In this document: positions 51,206 to 60,138 of the stretch, in pieces
Layout of the letters: each line of letters opens with the position of its first letter
Position numbering within the stretch: position 1 is the first letter of the stretch
Assembly (NCBI RefSeq): GCF_007750855.1
Contig: NZ_CP036291.1
Coordinates: 434,001 to 498,000, forward strand
DNA length: 64,000 nucleotides
DNA from: Pirellulimonas nuda
GTDB lineage: Bacteria > Planctomycetota > Planctomycetia > Pirellulales > Lacipirellulaceae
Direction of reading: 5' to 3'
Translations under genes and position numbers: made by a program
Notes under the pieces: generated by a model
What the model was told of the DNA's origin: nothing
What the model saw: only the letters and a program-made list of their open reading frames with translations
Database searches by the model: none

Positions 51206-53717
51206 TTTTTTACTGGTCCTCATCCCGCTCATCCTCTGCATGCCCGGCTGCAAGGGCTGCGAGCCAGAGACCCCCCAGGCCAAGGCGGCCCGCGAGCTGA
51301 AGGACGCCGAGGAGCAAGAACGCGAGCGGATCGCCCGCCTGCAACGTGAGAAGGCCGCCGAGCCGTTCGAGATCGCCGCGCCGGTGCCGCTCCCCAACGA
51401 GACCGACCTGGCGTTGCTGCTGGTCAAGCCGGGGCACTGGACCGCGGTGTCGCAGAAGATGGAGTCGAAGCTGGAGGACTGGGTCGGCGAGTCGACCCAG
51501 GAGCTGTTGGACAAGCAGGACCGACCGATCGCGGTGCCGCGGACGGCGTTCTCCATCCGCAGCACCCGCCCGGTGGCGCTCCCCAAGCAGCAGGTGAAAC
51601 AGATCGACACGGTGCTGTTCCCGGCGCCCAGCGACGAGCCGACGCGGATCATCAGCCGCCTGTCCGACCGCGGCGGCGGCGTGCGGCGTACGGACGGCCC
51701 GCTGCCGCTGAGCCCGATGCTGGCGCACCAGTACAACCTGGTGGTGCTGGCCAAGGAGCCGGCGCGGTACACGTTCCTCAAGAGCCTGTACGCGGTGAAC
51801 GCGCCGTTCTCGGGTTTCGAACCGGAGTCGCTGATCGGATCGACGCTCCCCTTCCCGCGGCAGTACCGCGTGGTGACGCCGAAGCTCGACGGTCAGCCCC
51901 CGATCCCCGACGCCCCCCTCTGCTGGACCTCGATCGCGTATGTGGTGTGGGACGAGGTCGACCCCGACACGCTCTCGCCGCAGCAACGCACCGCGCTGGT
52001 CGATTGGCTGCACTGGGGGGGGCAGCTTGTGATCAGCGGGCCCGACTCGTTGGGGCTGCTGCGGCAGAGCTTCCTCGACCCCTACCTGCCGGCCGAGGGG
52101 GACGGGGCGGTGAGCATGACCGCCAGGACGCTGGGCCCGCTGAGCGACGCCTTCCTGGTGGGGCGGCGCCAAGCCGCGGCGCTCCGGCCGACGACGCCGT
52201 GGTCGGGCGTCAAGCTCACGCGTCGCCCGGGGGCCGCCGCCGTGCCGGGCTGCGGCGACCTGGTGATCGAGCGTCCCGTGGGGCGGGGCAGGGTGGTGGT
52301 CACGGCGTTCCAGCTCGCCGAGCGCGACCTGTTGAACTGGTCGGGCGGGGCCGAGAACTTCTTCAACGCGGCGTTGCTGCGGCGCCCGGGACGCAAGTTT
52401 CTCTCCCGCGAGAAGTACAGCGTCGGCAGCGACAGCGGGGTGGTGGTCGAGTGGCTCGCGGGCGAGCCGACGCGGGTCAGCGCCGCAGACAACACCCGCG
52501 TCCGCTACTTCGTGCGAGACACCCACGCCGACGGCGACGCCGCGGTGACCTTCAAGCCGCAGGTGGTTGCCGGCGGCGGGCGGTTCAACGCCTTCCCGGG
52601 GTTCGAAGAGCAACCGATCGAAGAGTTGACGCCCCCGACGTTCTCCGGGGGCTACGGCGCCTGGAACGATTTTAGCGCCGCCTCGAGCGCGGCCCGCGAG
52701 GCGTTGCGCGAGGCGGCCGGCGTGAACGTGCCGGGGCGCGGCTTCGTGCTGGCCTGCCTGGGGATCTACCTGCTGCTGATCGGGCCTGTCAATTGGGCCT
52801 TCTTTCAGACGCTGGGCCGCGTAGAGCTGGCGTGGATCGCCGCGCCGATCTTGGCGGTGCTCGCCACCTGGGTCGTGGTGCGTCAGGCGCAGCTCGACAT
52901 CGGGTTCGTCCGCGCGCAGACCGAGGTCGCCATCCTCGAGGCGCAGCCCGACTACCCGCGCGGCTGCCTGACCCGCTACACCGCGCTCTACACGTCGTTG
53001 GCCACGACGTACCAGATGGAGTTCGAAGACGGATCGGCGGTCGCGGCGCCGTTCGCTGCGCGCGACGACTTCACGCTGCTGCCGGGCGAGTCGCTCTCCC
53101 CGGTGGAGTTTTCGCGGCAAGAACGGGTGCGGCTCCGCAACCTGTTCGTCAGCTCCGCTAGCACCGGCATGGCGCACAGCGAGCAGATGATCGACCTCGG
53201 GGGCGCGGTGTCGCTGACCAAGAGCTCGGCGGGCCTGCCGCAGATCACCAACCGCACCCAGCACACGCTCAGCAGCCTTGCGCTGGTAGAGCGGCAGGAC
53301 GGCCAGAAGGACGCGCCGCTGCGTGGCTGCTGGATCGGCGAGCTGCTGCCGGGCCAGTCCGCGGCGGTGTCGATGCAGCCGGTGCTGAGCGCGGACGGGG
53401 CGCCCTTCCTGAAAGAGCGGGCCGCCGAGGACGCCCAGGCCGAGCGGCTGAACCTAGAGCCGCTGTTCGAGCTGGCGCTCTCCCGCGAGCTGCTGGAGCC
53501 CGGCTCGGCCCGTGCGGTGGCGCGAATCAACCGCGCGATCGACGGGCTGACGGTCACGCCCCAGGCGTCGCAGCAGCAGGGCGCCACGCTGCTGGTGGCC
53601 CACCTGCGCCACGCCCCTCCCCCGGCGCCCGAGGGGGACGCGAACGCCCCCAGCGACATCGCCAAGGAGACGCGCCAACCCAGCGAGAGCAGGGACATGT
53701 ACGACCCAAATCAATAA
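51108..53717 (+). CDS. large membrane lipoprotein-like protein, planctomycete conserved
   Basis: 869 residues from the ATG at 51108. The N-terminal hydrophobic stretch (FGFRISCFLLVLIPLILCMPGC) acts as a signal with a weak lipobox before CKGC and is partly encoded by the inverted repeat. A long extracytoplasmic region follows, including WLHWGGQLVISGPDSL and VVVTAFQLAERDLLNW, which resemble DUF4350 or glutamine-amidotransferase-like folds. Two transmembrane helices (around 546-590, GIYLLLIGPVNWAFF and WIAAPILAVLATWVV) separate it from a final domain. The GPVNW segment recurs in many envelope proteins of unknown role. It lies eight bases after the permease. Confidence 0.7.
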   Translation: MRQRLKHLAGQKVSNPRASFLGPVPGFGFRISCFLLVLIPLILCMPGCKGCEPETPQAKAARELKDAEEQERERIARLQREKAAEPFEIAAPVPLPNETDLALLLVKPGHWTAVSQKMESKLEDWVGESTQELLDKQDRPIAVPRTAFSIRSTRPVALPKQQVKQIDTVLFPAPSDEPTRIISRLSDRGGGVRRTDGPLPLSPMLAHQYNLVVLAKEPARYTFLKSLYAVNAPFSGFEPESLIGSTLPFPRQYRVVTPKLDGQPPIPDAPLCWTSIAYVVWDEVDPDTLSPQQRTALVDWLHWGGQLVISGPDSLGLLRQSFLDPYLPAEGDGAVSMTARTLGPLSDAFLVGRRQAAALRPTTPWSGVKLTRRPGAAAVPGCGDLVIERPVGRGRVVVTAFQLAERDLLNWSGGAENFFNAALLRRPGRKFLSREKYSVGSDSGVVVEWLAGEPTRVSAADNTRVRYFVRDTHADGDAAVTFKPQVVAGGGRFNAFPGFEEQPIEELTPPTFSGGYGAWNDFSAASSAAREALREAAGVNVPGRGFVLACLGIYLLLIGPVNWAFFQTLGRVELAWIAAPILAVLATWVVVRQAQLDIGFVRAQTEVAILEAQPDYPRGCLTRYTALYTSLATTYQMEFEDGSAVAAPFAARDDFTLLPGESLSPVEFSRQERVRLRNLFVSSASTGMAHSEQMIDLGGAVSLTKSSAGLPQITNRTQHTLSSLALVERQDGQKDAPLRGCWIGELLPGQSAAVSMQPVLSADGAPFLKERAAEDAQAERLNLEPLFELALSRELLEPGSARAVARINRAIDGLTVTPQASQQQGATLLVAHLRHAPPPAPEGDANAPSDIAKETRQPSESRDMYDPNQ

Positions 53718-53921
53718 GGCGCACGTGGAGCAGCAGGCAAAGCCGGAGCAATTGAGCCCGTCGGCTATTTGCCTTGGTGTTGCTTGCACTGCGAGCGGCT
53801 GCGTTGCTAGCCCCCCAAGCGCTCCCGCGGCGCGGCAGCCCCGCCTTGACGCCCCCGGCCGGTTCTCCTACCGTCCCCGCCGCTTTGCTCCGCGCCCCTT
53901 CCGCGCCGTCAGGGAACCGCC

Positions 53922-55286
53922 ATGCGCCGATCGCTACTAACCGTCCTGCTCGCCCTGGTTTGCTCCGGTGTGGGCTTTACGCCATCCGTCTACGCCATCG
54001 ACTGGCCCTTCTCTAGCCGGGAAGAAAAGCCCGGCAGCAAGGAGTGGTGGGGCCGCCACAAACGCGAGGCAGAGCTCGTGCCCGGCAAGGGCTTCCGAGT
54101 CCCCGGGTTCGAGGGCTGGTACGACGGCGAGGGCCGCCCGATCGACGCCCCGGTCGACGAGATCGCCATCGGCGTCTACGGCGAAGACACCGGCAGCAAG
54201 GGGATCCTCCCCGGGCTCGACCCCAAGAACGCCTACAACAGCATCAAGACCGCCGTCGGCCTGGGCCCCAACGAAGAAACAGCCCGCCAAGCGTTGGCCG
54301 AAGGGGAGGCGCTCTTCAAAGAAGAAAAGTACTCCAGCGCCGAGGGGCCGCTCGAGCTGGCCATCGCCCGCTGGCCCAACTCGGCGGTGTGCGAGCAAGC
54401 GATGTTCTTGCTGGCCGAGTGCTACTACTTCCAGGACCAGTACCGCGCCGCCCGCGACGCCTACGACGACCTGGTGTACGCCTTCCCCGGCACCCGCAAG
54501 CTCGACACGCTGGTGAAGCGGCAGTGGTCGATCGCGCAGTACTGGGAGGCCGAGTGGGAGAAGGACCAGAACTACACGCTGCAGCCCAACCTGCTAGACA
54601 AGACCAAGCCCACGTTCGACATCATCGGCCAGGCGATGAAGACCTACGACAGCATCCGCCTGAACGACCCCACCGGCCCGTGGGCGGACGACGCGATCAT
54701 GGCGACCGCCAACAGCTACTTCCGCCGCAACCGGTTCTTTGACGCCGACGAGAACTACGAGCTGCTGCGTCGCGAGTACCCGCGCAGCGAACACCAGTTC
54801 GACGCCCACCTGCTGGGCCTGCAGTCGAAGCTGCGGATGTACCAGGGCCCCGACTACGACGGCACGCCGCTAGACGACGCCCAGAAGCTGCTCAAGCAGC
54901 TCCGCGTGCAGTTCAACAGCCAGCTCAGCAGCGAAGAACGCGACCGGCTCCGCAAGGTCGAGGCGGAGCTGCAACTGGCCGTCGACACCCGCAAACTAAA
55001 CATGGCGCAGTACTACGACGAGCTGAAGGAGTACGGCGCCGCCAAGATCTACTACGCCGAGCTGGCGCGCGATCGCAGCGAGGCGCCGGTCGGCATCCAG
55101 GCGGCCGAGCGGCTGATCGCGCTGGGGGGCCTGCCGGAGAAGCCCAAGGTCCCGCTGCAAGACGTCATCGAGATGTTCCCCGAGAGCCGCGAACGCGCTG
55201 CGATCACCAAGCTCCGCCAGATCAGCGAAGAGACCCGCATCGCGAACGAACAGCCGGTTTCCGGCGATGCCCCCATCACCCGATAA
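53922..55286 (+). CDS. BamD-like TPR outer-membrane assembly protein
   Basis: 454 residues. A Sec signal (LLTVLLALVCSGVGFTPSVYA) precedes TPR-like repeats: EGEALFKEEKYSSAEGPLELAIARWPNS, FLLAECYYFQDQYRAARDAYDDLVYAFPG and ATANSYFRRNRFFDADENYELLRREYPRSE, the periodic F/Y/P spacing of the BamD (YfiO) family. It lies upstream of an LptE-like gene, so a role in outer membrane assembly is reasonable. There is no lipobox Cys at the expected place. It is the first clear gene after a 200-base gap that shows nothing certain but a single arm of the CCCGTCGGCTAT family near 53757. Confidence 0.75.
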   Translation: MRRSLLTVLLALVCSGVGFTPSVYAIDWPFSSREEKPGSKEWWGRHKREAELVPGKGFRVPGFEGWYDGEGRPIDAPVDEIAIGVYGEDTGSKGILPGLDPKNAYNSIKTAVGLGPNEETARQALAEGEALFKEEKYSSAEGPLELAIARWPNSAVCEQAMFLLAECYYFQDQYRAARDAYDDLVYAFPGTRKLDTLVKRQWSIAQYWEAEWEKDQNYTLQPNLLDKTKPTFDIIGQAMKTYDSIRLNDPTGPWADDAIMATANSYFRRNRFFDADENYELLRREYPRSEHQFDAHLLGLQSKLRMYQGPDYDGTPLDDAQKLLKQLRVQFNSQLSSEERDRLRKVEAELQLAVDTRKLNMAQYYDELKEYGAAKIYYAELARDRSEAPVGIQAAERLIALGGLPEKPKVPLQDVIEMFPESRERAAITKLRQISEETRIANEQPVSGDAPITR

Positions 55287-55292
55287 GAAATC

Positions 55293-55509
55293 TAACCACG
55301 AAGGGCACAAAGAAGCACAAAGGACGGACAGACGGATCGAAAAGCGACCCAGTTGAGATTGCAAGCTGCCCGGTGGACCATCGTGCGGGCGCGGGACACT
55401 GCCTGAGCGTCAAACCTTGGGCTGCTATCTCTGGTTGCCGCTTGCAATCCCCTAGGTTCCAACCCTGATCCATACCGTCCTTCGTGCTTCTTTGTGACCT
55501 TCGTGGTTA
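55293..55509. repeat. 35-base inverted repeat (TAACCACGAAGG family) with inner pair
   Basis: Arms 55293-55327 and 55475-55509 match at 33 of 35 positions. An inner pair GATTGCAAGC (55357-55366) and GCTTGCAATC (55440-55449) is exact. It fills the gap between the BamD-like and LptE-like genes. Outer arms have a 7-base A/C-rich period like those at 2471 and 44481. Confidence 0.93.
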
Positions 55510-55530
55510 GGCCTTCCGTCCTGTCCATCG

Positions 55531-56079
55531 GTGTTATCCGTGCTATCCGTGGTCAAGCCGTCGATCGCTCTGCTGTTGATCGCTGCGGCCGGCTGCGCCA
55601 ACTACCGTGTGGGCGCCGATGCGCTCTACGCCCCCGACATCCGCACCGTGCAGGTGCCCATGATCGCCTCGGACAGCCTACGCCGCGACCTGGGCGAGCG
55701 GCTCACCGAGGCGGTGGTCCGCGAGATCAACACCAAGACCCCGTTCAGGGTGGTCAACGACCCCACGGCCGACAGCCTGCTGGTGGTCCGCCTGCTTGAC
55801 GACACCCGGCGGGTGTTGGTGGAGGACCCCTACGACTCGCCGCGGTTGTTCGAGAATCAGATCTCCGTAGAGGTGACCTGGATCAACCGCCGCCGCGACC
55901 CGATGCTCGCCGACCCCACGCTCGCCACCCGGACGATGGCCCTCCCGCCCGGCCTGGCCGGCTCTGCCCAGAACGCAAACTGGTTCCCCGCGGCGGGTCA
56001 GAGCGTCGCCTCGAGCCAGCAGCAGACGATCGAGCGGCTGGCGCAGCAAATCGTCGGTTCCATGGAAGAACCGTGGTGA
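55531..56079 (+). CDS. LptE-like lipopolysaccharide assembly lipoprotein
   Basis: 182 residues. Lipobox LIAAAGC precedes NYRVGADALYAPDIRTVQVPMIASDSLRRDLGERLTEAVVREINTKTPF, which is the pattern of planctomycete LptE proteins that plug the LPS translocon at the outer membrane. The residues before the lipobox (MLSVLSVV) may come from repeat-type DNA (GTTATCCGTGCTATCCGTGG); a GTG at 55549 is an alternative start. A GGTTC/GAACC hairpin spans the end. Position after the BamD-like gene supports an envelope assembly operon. Confidence 0.75.
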   Translation: MLSVLSVVKPSIALLLIAAAGCANYRVGADALYAPDIRTVQVPMIASDSLRRDLGERLTEAVVREINTKTPFRVVNDPTADSLLVVRLLDDTRRVLVEDPYDSPRLFENQISVEVTWINRRRDPMLADPTLATRTMALPPGLAGSAQNANWFPAAGQSVASSQQQTIERLAQQIVGSMEEPW

Positions 56080-56178
56080 GGCGAGGGGCGAGGGCCGGAG
56101 GGACGGAGGTTAGACGCGCCCGCGTGGATGCTTCATCATGATCGAAGCTCTCGCCCCTCGCCTCTAACCCCTCGCCCC
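56078..56178. repeat. inverted repeat (GAGGCGAGGGGCGAGGG family), copy 2
   Basis: Left GAGGCGAGGGGCGAGGGC (56078 on); right CTCGCCCCTCGCCTCTAAC and CCCTCGCCCC (56150-56178). It starts at the LptE-like stop and ends immediately before the next ATG at 56179. Copy 1 at 27832 also abuts a start codon. Confidence 0.88.
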
Positions 56179-56346
56179 ATGCGTCCCGGCTCTAAGCAAT
56201 TCTGGCGCGACACCATCTGGGTGCTCCCCGCGGTCACCGTGGTCAGCGTAGCGCTGGCGTATTGGTGGACGCCGTGGTTCTTGTTCTACATCCCGTTCAC
56301 GGCCCTGGTGTTGGCCTGGATGGCGTTCGTCCGTGGCCAGGAGTAG
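56179..56346 (+). CDS. small two-helix membrane protein
   Basis: 55 residues from the ATG at 56179 (MRPGSKQFWRDTIWVLPAVTVVSVALAYWW). Two hydrophobic segments with aromatic ends and one short loop. No family recognised. It overlaps the folP ORF by 14 bases if folP starts at 56333, suggesting translational coupling. A longer frame upstream is repeat DNA. Confidence 0.5.
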   Translation: MRPGSKQFWRDTIWVLPAVTVVSVALAYWWTPWFLFYIPFTALVLAWMAFVRGQE

Positions 56347-57235
56347 TCCCCGGGACACGATCGCCGTGAGCACGCAAAGCCACTACGCAAACCGCGCCGC
56401 CGCTTGGCGCCTACGCACCCGCACGCTGTCGGCGGCCGACGGGCCGCTGCTGATGGGGATCGTCAACGTCACGCCAGACAGCTTCTCCGACGGCGGCCAG
56501 TGGGCCGACCCCCAGCGGGCGGTCGACCACGCCATGCAGCTAGTGGACGAAGGGGCGCACATCCTCGACATCGGCGGCGAAAGCACCCGCCCCGGCGCGG
56601 CGCCGGTGTCGGAATCAGAAGAGGTCCGCCGCACGGCGCCGGTCATCGCCCGCCTGGCGGAGCTGACCGACACGCCGATCTCTATCGACACCAGCAAGGC
56701 CGCCGTGGCCCGCGAGGCGATCGCCGCCGGCGCCGAGGTGATCAACGACGTCACCGGCCTGGCCGGCGACCCCGCCATGGCGCCCCTGGCCGCCGAGACG
56801 GGCGCCGGCGTCTGCGCGATGCACATGCGCGGCACGCCGCAGACGATGCAGGACGACCCGCGGTACGACGACGTCGTCCAAGACGTGCTCGACTACTTGG
56901 CGGGCCGGCGCGACGCGCTGCTGGCGGCCGGGATCGAGCGGGCCCGCATCTGCCTCGACCCGGGCATTGGCTTCGGCAAGACGCACCAGCACAACCTGGC
57001 CCTGATGCAGAACTGCTGGCGCTTGCACGCGTTGGGCCAGCCCGTGCTGGTGGGGCACTCCCGCAAGGGCCTGCTCGCCAAGCTGATCGGCGACCCGGAC
57101 CGCGACCGCACGGCCGCCACGGTGGGCGCGGCGCTCGCCCTGGCCCGCCAGGGGGTGCAGGTGATCCGCGTCCACCAGATCGCCCCCCTGCAAGACGCCC
57201 TGCGAACCTTCACGGCCTGCGGCGGTCTAGAATAG
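56333..57235 (+). CDS. folP: dihydropteroate synthase
   Basis: 300 residues (a GTG at 56366 is a possible later start). It joins p-aminobenzoate to dihydropterin pyrophosphate in folate synthesis and is the sulfonamide target. The family blocks are all present: MGIVNVTPDSFSDGGQW, HILDIGGESTRPGA, PISIDTSKAAVAREA, INDVTGL, MHMRGTPQTM, DPGIGFGKTHQHNL and VGHSRKGLLAKL. Length is normal. It follows a small membrane protein gene, with a hairpin of the ATAGCCGACGGG family after its stop. Confidence 0.94.
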   Translation: MARSSPRDTIAVSTQSHYANRAAAWRLRTRTLSAADGPLLMGIVNVTPDSFSDGGQWADPQRAVDHAMQLVDEGAHILDIGGESTRPGAAPVSESEEVRRTAPVIARLAELTDTPISIDTSKAAVAREAIAAGAEVINDVTGLAGDPAMAPLAAETGAGVCAMHMRGTPQTMQDDPRYDDVVQDVLDYLAGRRDALLAAGIERARICLDPGIGFGKTHQHNLALMQNCWRLHALGQPVLVGHSRKGLLAKLIGDPDRDRTAATVGAALALARQGVQVIRVHQIAPLQDALRTFTACGGLE

Positions 57236-57249
57236 GGGGCCATCGGCCA

Positions 57250-57279
57250 ATAGCCGACGGGGTGGAGCCCGTCGGCTAT
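57250..57279. terminator. perfect 12-base hairpin after folP
   Basis: ATAGCCGACGGG, loop GTGGAG, CCCGTCGGCTAT, starting 14 bases after the stop. The stem is identical to that at 34250-34279; only the loop differs. Probable terminator for folP. Confidence 0.6.
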
Positions 57280-57354
57280 CGGCAATTCCGCCTGTGCGTG
57301 GCCGCTGCCCGCCGCCTTGCGACCGTGCAGATTTCTGCTACCTTTTACCCAGCC

Positions 57355-57427
<73 letters not shown>

Positions 57428-57647
57428 CTAAAGTTCTTGACGCGGTGGGTTTCGCCGCGGTTTCTGCACCGCGGCCGGCGTGTTTTGGCAGCGGACTGCC
57501 GTTCTTGCGGGCCGGTCAGACTAGGTCTGCGGGGACGCCCGCGGGGCTGCTCTGGCGTCCGGGGCGGCTTCCGATCAATCTAGGGTTGGTCTTCGTCCCC
57601 CCGCCAGTTTCTGGGCCCCGACGCACGTGTACGATCCCCTCCCCGGT

Positions 57648-58439
57648 ATGGCTAGCTGGCAAGCGATCGCGGCGCTGTCCGCGGTCATGTTCTTGTGCAA
57701 CGAGATCGGCTTCCGCCTTGGTCGCCGGCTGCACGCCAACGAGCCGGAGCTGTCGCGCAGCGCCTCGGGCGCCATCAAGGCCAGCATCTTCGCGTTGGTG
57801 GCGTTCTTGGTGGCGGTTTCCTTCTCTACCACCGCCGCACGGCACGACACGCGTCGGCGTGTGGTGCTGGATGAGGCCAACGCGCTGGGCACCTGCTACC
57901 TGCGGGCCGGGCTCCTGCAGGAGCCGCAACGCAGCGCGATCCGCGCCACGCTGGTAAAGTTTGTCGACGCACGACTGGCATACTTTGACGACGGGCTGAA
58001 CATTGAGAGGTCCAAGCAGGCGCGCGACACGATGGGCGGGCTGCTAAACGACCTGTGGCGCCAGGTCGAGGCGGCGGCGGCCGCCGACGCAACCCAGACG
58101 CGCACCAGCCAGATCGTTCCCGCAGCCAACGACGTGATCGACCTGGCGTCGACGCGCGACTTCGCGGCCGCCAGCCACCTGCAGCCCGCGGTGCTGTGGC
58201 TGTTGGTGACGTGCGTGCTCGTGTTCAGCCTGCTTATCGGGCATTCCTCGGGCCAGTCAACGATACGCCACCTGGGGCTGTGGTGTGCGTTGAACCTGCT
58301 GTTCGGCATGGTGTTGTTCGTGGTGCTCGATTTCGACCGCCCGCGCCGCGGTTTGATCCAGGTGAACCACACGCCGCTCGTCGAGCTCCGCGCTTCGATG
58401 GGGCCCGCGTCGTCGGCCCCCGCCGGAAGTGGGGGCTGA
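57648..58439 (+). CDS. bestrophin-like (DUF4239) membrane protein
   Basis: 263 residues from the ATG at 57648 (57627 also possible). It has two N-terminal and two C-terminal membrane segments. The middle has the DUF4239 signature RRVVLDEANALGTCYLRAGLL then LQEPQRSAIRATLVKFVDARLAYF. The family is related in layout to bestrophin-type channels but its function is not established. It lies just before arsR, and its stop is 30 bases before the arsR operator. Confidence 0.75.
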   Translation: MASWQAIAALSAVMFLCNEIGFRLGRRLHANEPELSRSASGAIKASIFALVAFLVAVSFSTTAARHDTRRRVVLDEANALGTCYLRAGLLQEPQRSAIRATLVKFVDARLAYFDDGLNIERSKQARDTMGGLLNDLWRQVEAAAAADATQTRTSQIVPAANDVIDLASTRDFAAASHLQPAVLWLLVTCVLVFSLLIGHSSGQSTIRHLGLWCALNLLFGMVLFVVLDFDRPRRGLIQVNHTPLVELRASMGPASSAPAGSGG

Positions 58440-58445
58440 CGGGTG

Positions 58446-58491
58446 TTGACTCTCGCGGCGGCCTGTTGTACATTTCGTCATGTAACGAAAT
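58446..58491 (+). promoter_or_regulatory. arsR promoter with overlapping ArsR operator
   Basis: TTGACT (58446-58451) and TACATT (58469-58474), 17 bases apart, make a sigma70-like promoter. A perfect inverted repeat ATTTCGT-CATGTA-ACGAAAT (58472-58491) overlaps the -10 element and ends 22 bases before the arsR ATG. This is the expected place for ArsR repression relieved by arsenite. Confidence 0.8.
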
Positions 58492-58513
58492 AACTCAGTG
58501 GCGGGTGCCTGGC

Positions 58514-58924
58514 ATGCGAGACCTGTTGGCGATCACCAAGGCGTTGGGAGACGAGAACCGCCTCCGCGCGCTCGGGCTGCTCGAGGGCCGCGAGCTGTGC
58601 CTGTGCCAGATCATCGAGGTGCTGGCGCTGGCGCCGTCGACCGTCTCGCGTCACATGGCCATCCTGCATCAGGCCCGGCTGGTGGAGTCGCGCAAGCAGG
58701 GGCGGTGGGCCTACTTCCGCTTGGCGGACGTCGACAGCCGCGCGGGCAAGGCCTCGAAGACCGACGCCCCCCCCGCCGAAGCAGGCCCGGCGCTGGCGTT
58801 AGTGCTCGCCAGCCTAAAGTCGAGCACGCAGGGCAAGACCGATCAGAAGCAGCTCAAGCAGGTGCTGAAGCTAGAGCCAGAAGAGTTGTGCCGCCAGCAA
58901 TCCTGCAGATCGGGCTGTGCCTGA
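58514..58924 (+). CDS. arsR: arsenic-responsive repressor, ArsR family
   Basis: 136 residues from the ATG at 58514. The winged helix is typical: MRDLLAITKALGDENRLRAL, then ELCLCQIIEVLALAPSTVSRHMAILHQARLVESRKQGRWAYFRL. The CLC pair in the recognition region is the As(III) sensor of ArsR. A Lys-rich tail leads to CRQQSCRSGCA, extra cysteines that may also bind metalloid. The palindromic operator is upstream. It probably represses its own gene and the two downstream genes arsM and arsC-like. Confidence 0.92.
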   Translation: MRDLLAITKALGDENRLRALGLLEGRELCLCQIIEVLALAPSTVSRHMAILHQARLVESRKQGRWAYFRLADVDSRAGKASKTDAPPAEAGPALALVLASLKSSTQGKTDQKQLKQVLKLEPEELCRQQSCRSGCA

Positions 58925-59011
58925 CGACGCAGCGGGATCGCGGCGGCGCGAACCGAGTTTCATGGGCCGTCAGGCACAACCTGACTTACGCATAGCATAA
59001 GGAGAAGCAGC

Positions 59012-59905
59012 GTGTCCGAATCCATTCTTGAAGAGGTGCGGCGGCAGTACTCCGCGGTCGCTCAGCAGGGGCTTTCCAGCGATCAAGCAGGGGTGAAGGG
59101 GGTCGCCGAGGCGTTCGGCTACTCGGCCGACGAGCTGGCCTCGATACCGGCCGAGGCGAACATGGGTCTCTCCTGCGGCAACCCCACCGCGACCGCCCGG
59201 CTGCGGCCGGGCGAGGTGGTGCTCGACCTGGGCTGCGGCGGCGGGCTCGACGTGCTGCTGGCCGCGCCCAAGGTGGGGCCGACCGGGCGGGCGATCGGCG
59301 TCGACATGAGCCAGGCGATGATCGACCTGGCCCAGCGCAACGCCGCCAAGGGGCGCGACGGGTCGCCGATCGAGAACGTTGAGTTCCACCTCTCGACCAT
59401 CGACCGGCTGCCGGTAGCGGACGGCGTGGTCGACTGCGTCATCAGCAACTGCGTGATCAACCTGGCGCCCGACAAGGGCGCCGTGCTGAGCGAGGTGTAC
59501 CGCGCCTTGAAGCCCGGGGGCCGGCTGGCGGTGAGCGACATCGCGCTGAAGAAGCCGCTGCCGGACGAGGTGCGCGAGAACCTGCCCGCCTACATCGGCT
59601 GCATCGCCGGCGCGATCTCCATCGACGACTACCAGCGATTGCTTGCAGACGCCGGTTTCGGGGCGGTCCAGATCGTCGACACCGGCGCCGACCTGAACGC
59701 CTACGCCCTGGCCGACGGCGCGGCGTGCTGCGTGCCGGCGGAGCCCGCGCCCCTCGGCCTTGTCGAATCGGGCGGCGAAGGGTGCTGCGGCGGGGCGGCG
59801 TCCCCCAGCAGCGAGATCCACGCCCAACTGGCGGACCTGTTGCAGAAGCACAACGTGAACGACTTCGCGGCGAGCGTGCGGGTCTTCGCGGTCAAGCCGG
59901 GCTGA
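59012..59905 (+). CDS. arsM: arsenite methyltransferase
   Basis: 297 residues from a GTG at 59012; AAGGAG precedes it. SAM-binding motif [22 protein letters not shown] is near residue 70, then [14 protein letters not shown] and [11 protein letters not shown] with the conserved Cys. Upstream NMGLSCGNP is the arsenite-binding Cys segment, and a C-terminal EGCCGG gives the extra pair seen in ArsM. It methylates arsenite to volatile or less toxic methylarsenicals. It is cotranscribed with arsR across about 87 bases. Confidence 0.92.
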   Translation: MSESILEEVRRQYSAVAQQGLSSDQAGVKGVAEAFGYSADELASIPAEANMGLSCGNPTATARLRPGEVVLDLGCGGGLDVLLAAPKVGPTGRAIGVDMSQAMIDLAQRNAAKGRDGSPIENVEFHLSTIDRLPVADGVVDCVISNCVINLAPDKGAVLSEVYRALKPGGRLAVSDIALKKPLPDEVRENLPAYIGCIAGAISIDDYQRLLADAGFGAVQIVDTGADLNAYALADGAACCVPAEPAPLGLVESGGEGCCGGAASPSSEIHAQLADLLQKHNVNDFAASVRVFAVKPG

Positions 59906-59916
59906 GGGGAGCTTCC

Positions 59917-60058
59917 CAATGGGTTGACCACGGAGACGCGGAGGACACAGAGACGACAAGAGGATGGAATCGCCGATGAACGCGGATAGACGCAGATCAA
60001 TGAGTCGTTGCATATCTGCGTTCAACTGCGTCGATCGGCGGTTCTCATCTCATTGCCC
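59917..60058. repeat. partial repeats upstream of the ArsC-like gene
   Basis: A single arm GACCACGGAGACGCGGAGG (59930 on) of the CACGCGGAGG family, then an imperfect inverted pair: ATCGCCGATGAACGCGGATA (59968 on) with ATATCTGCGTTCAACTGCG and GATCGGCGG (60011-60043). Relatives of the GCCGCCGATAG family. The nested order is incomplete here. Confidence 0.65.
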
Positions 60059-60138
60059 TCCCGCCGCGATCTTGGTTGACGGCGGCGTATTGATCCGCTT
60101 TCCGGTGCGCCAACTGATCTTCTGTCGAGACGTAAGCG

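Noticed and set aside
51210-53264. A 684-residue minus-strand open frame opposite the large lipoprotein
   Set aside because: It is Arg/Gln/His-rich without domain features, typical of antisense frames in GC-rich DNA; the plus-strand protein has coherent membrane segments.
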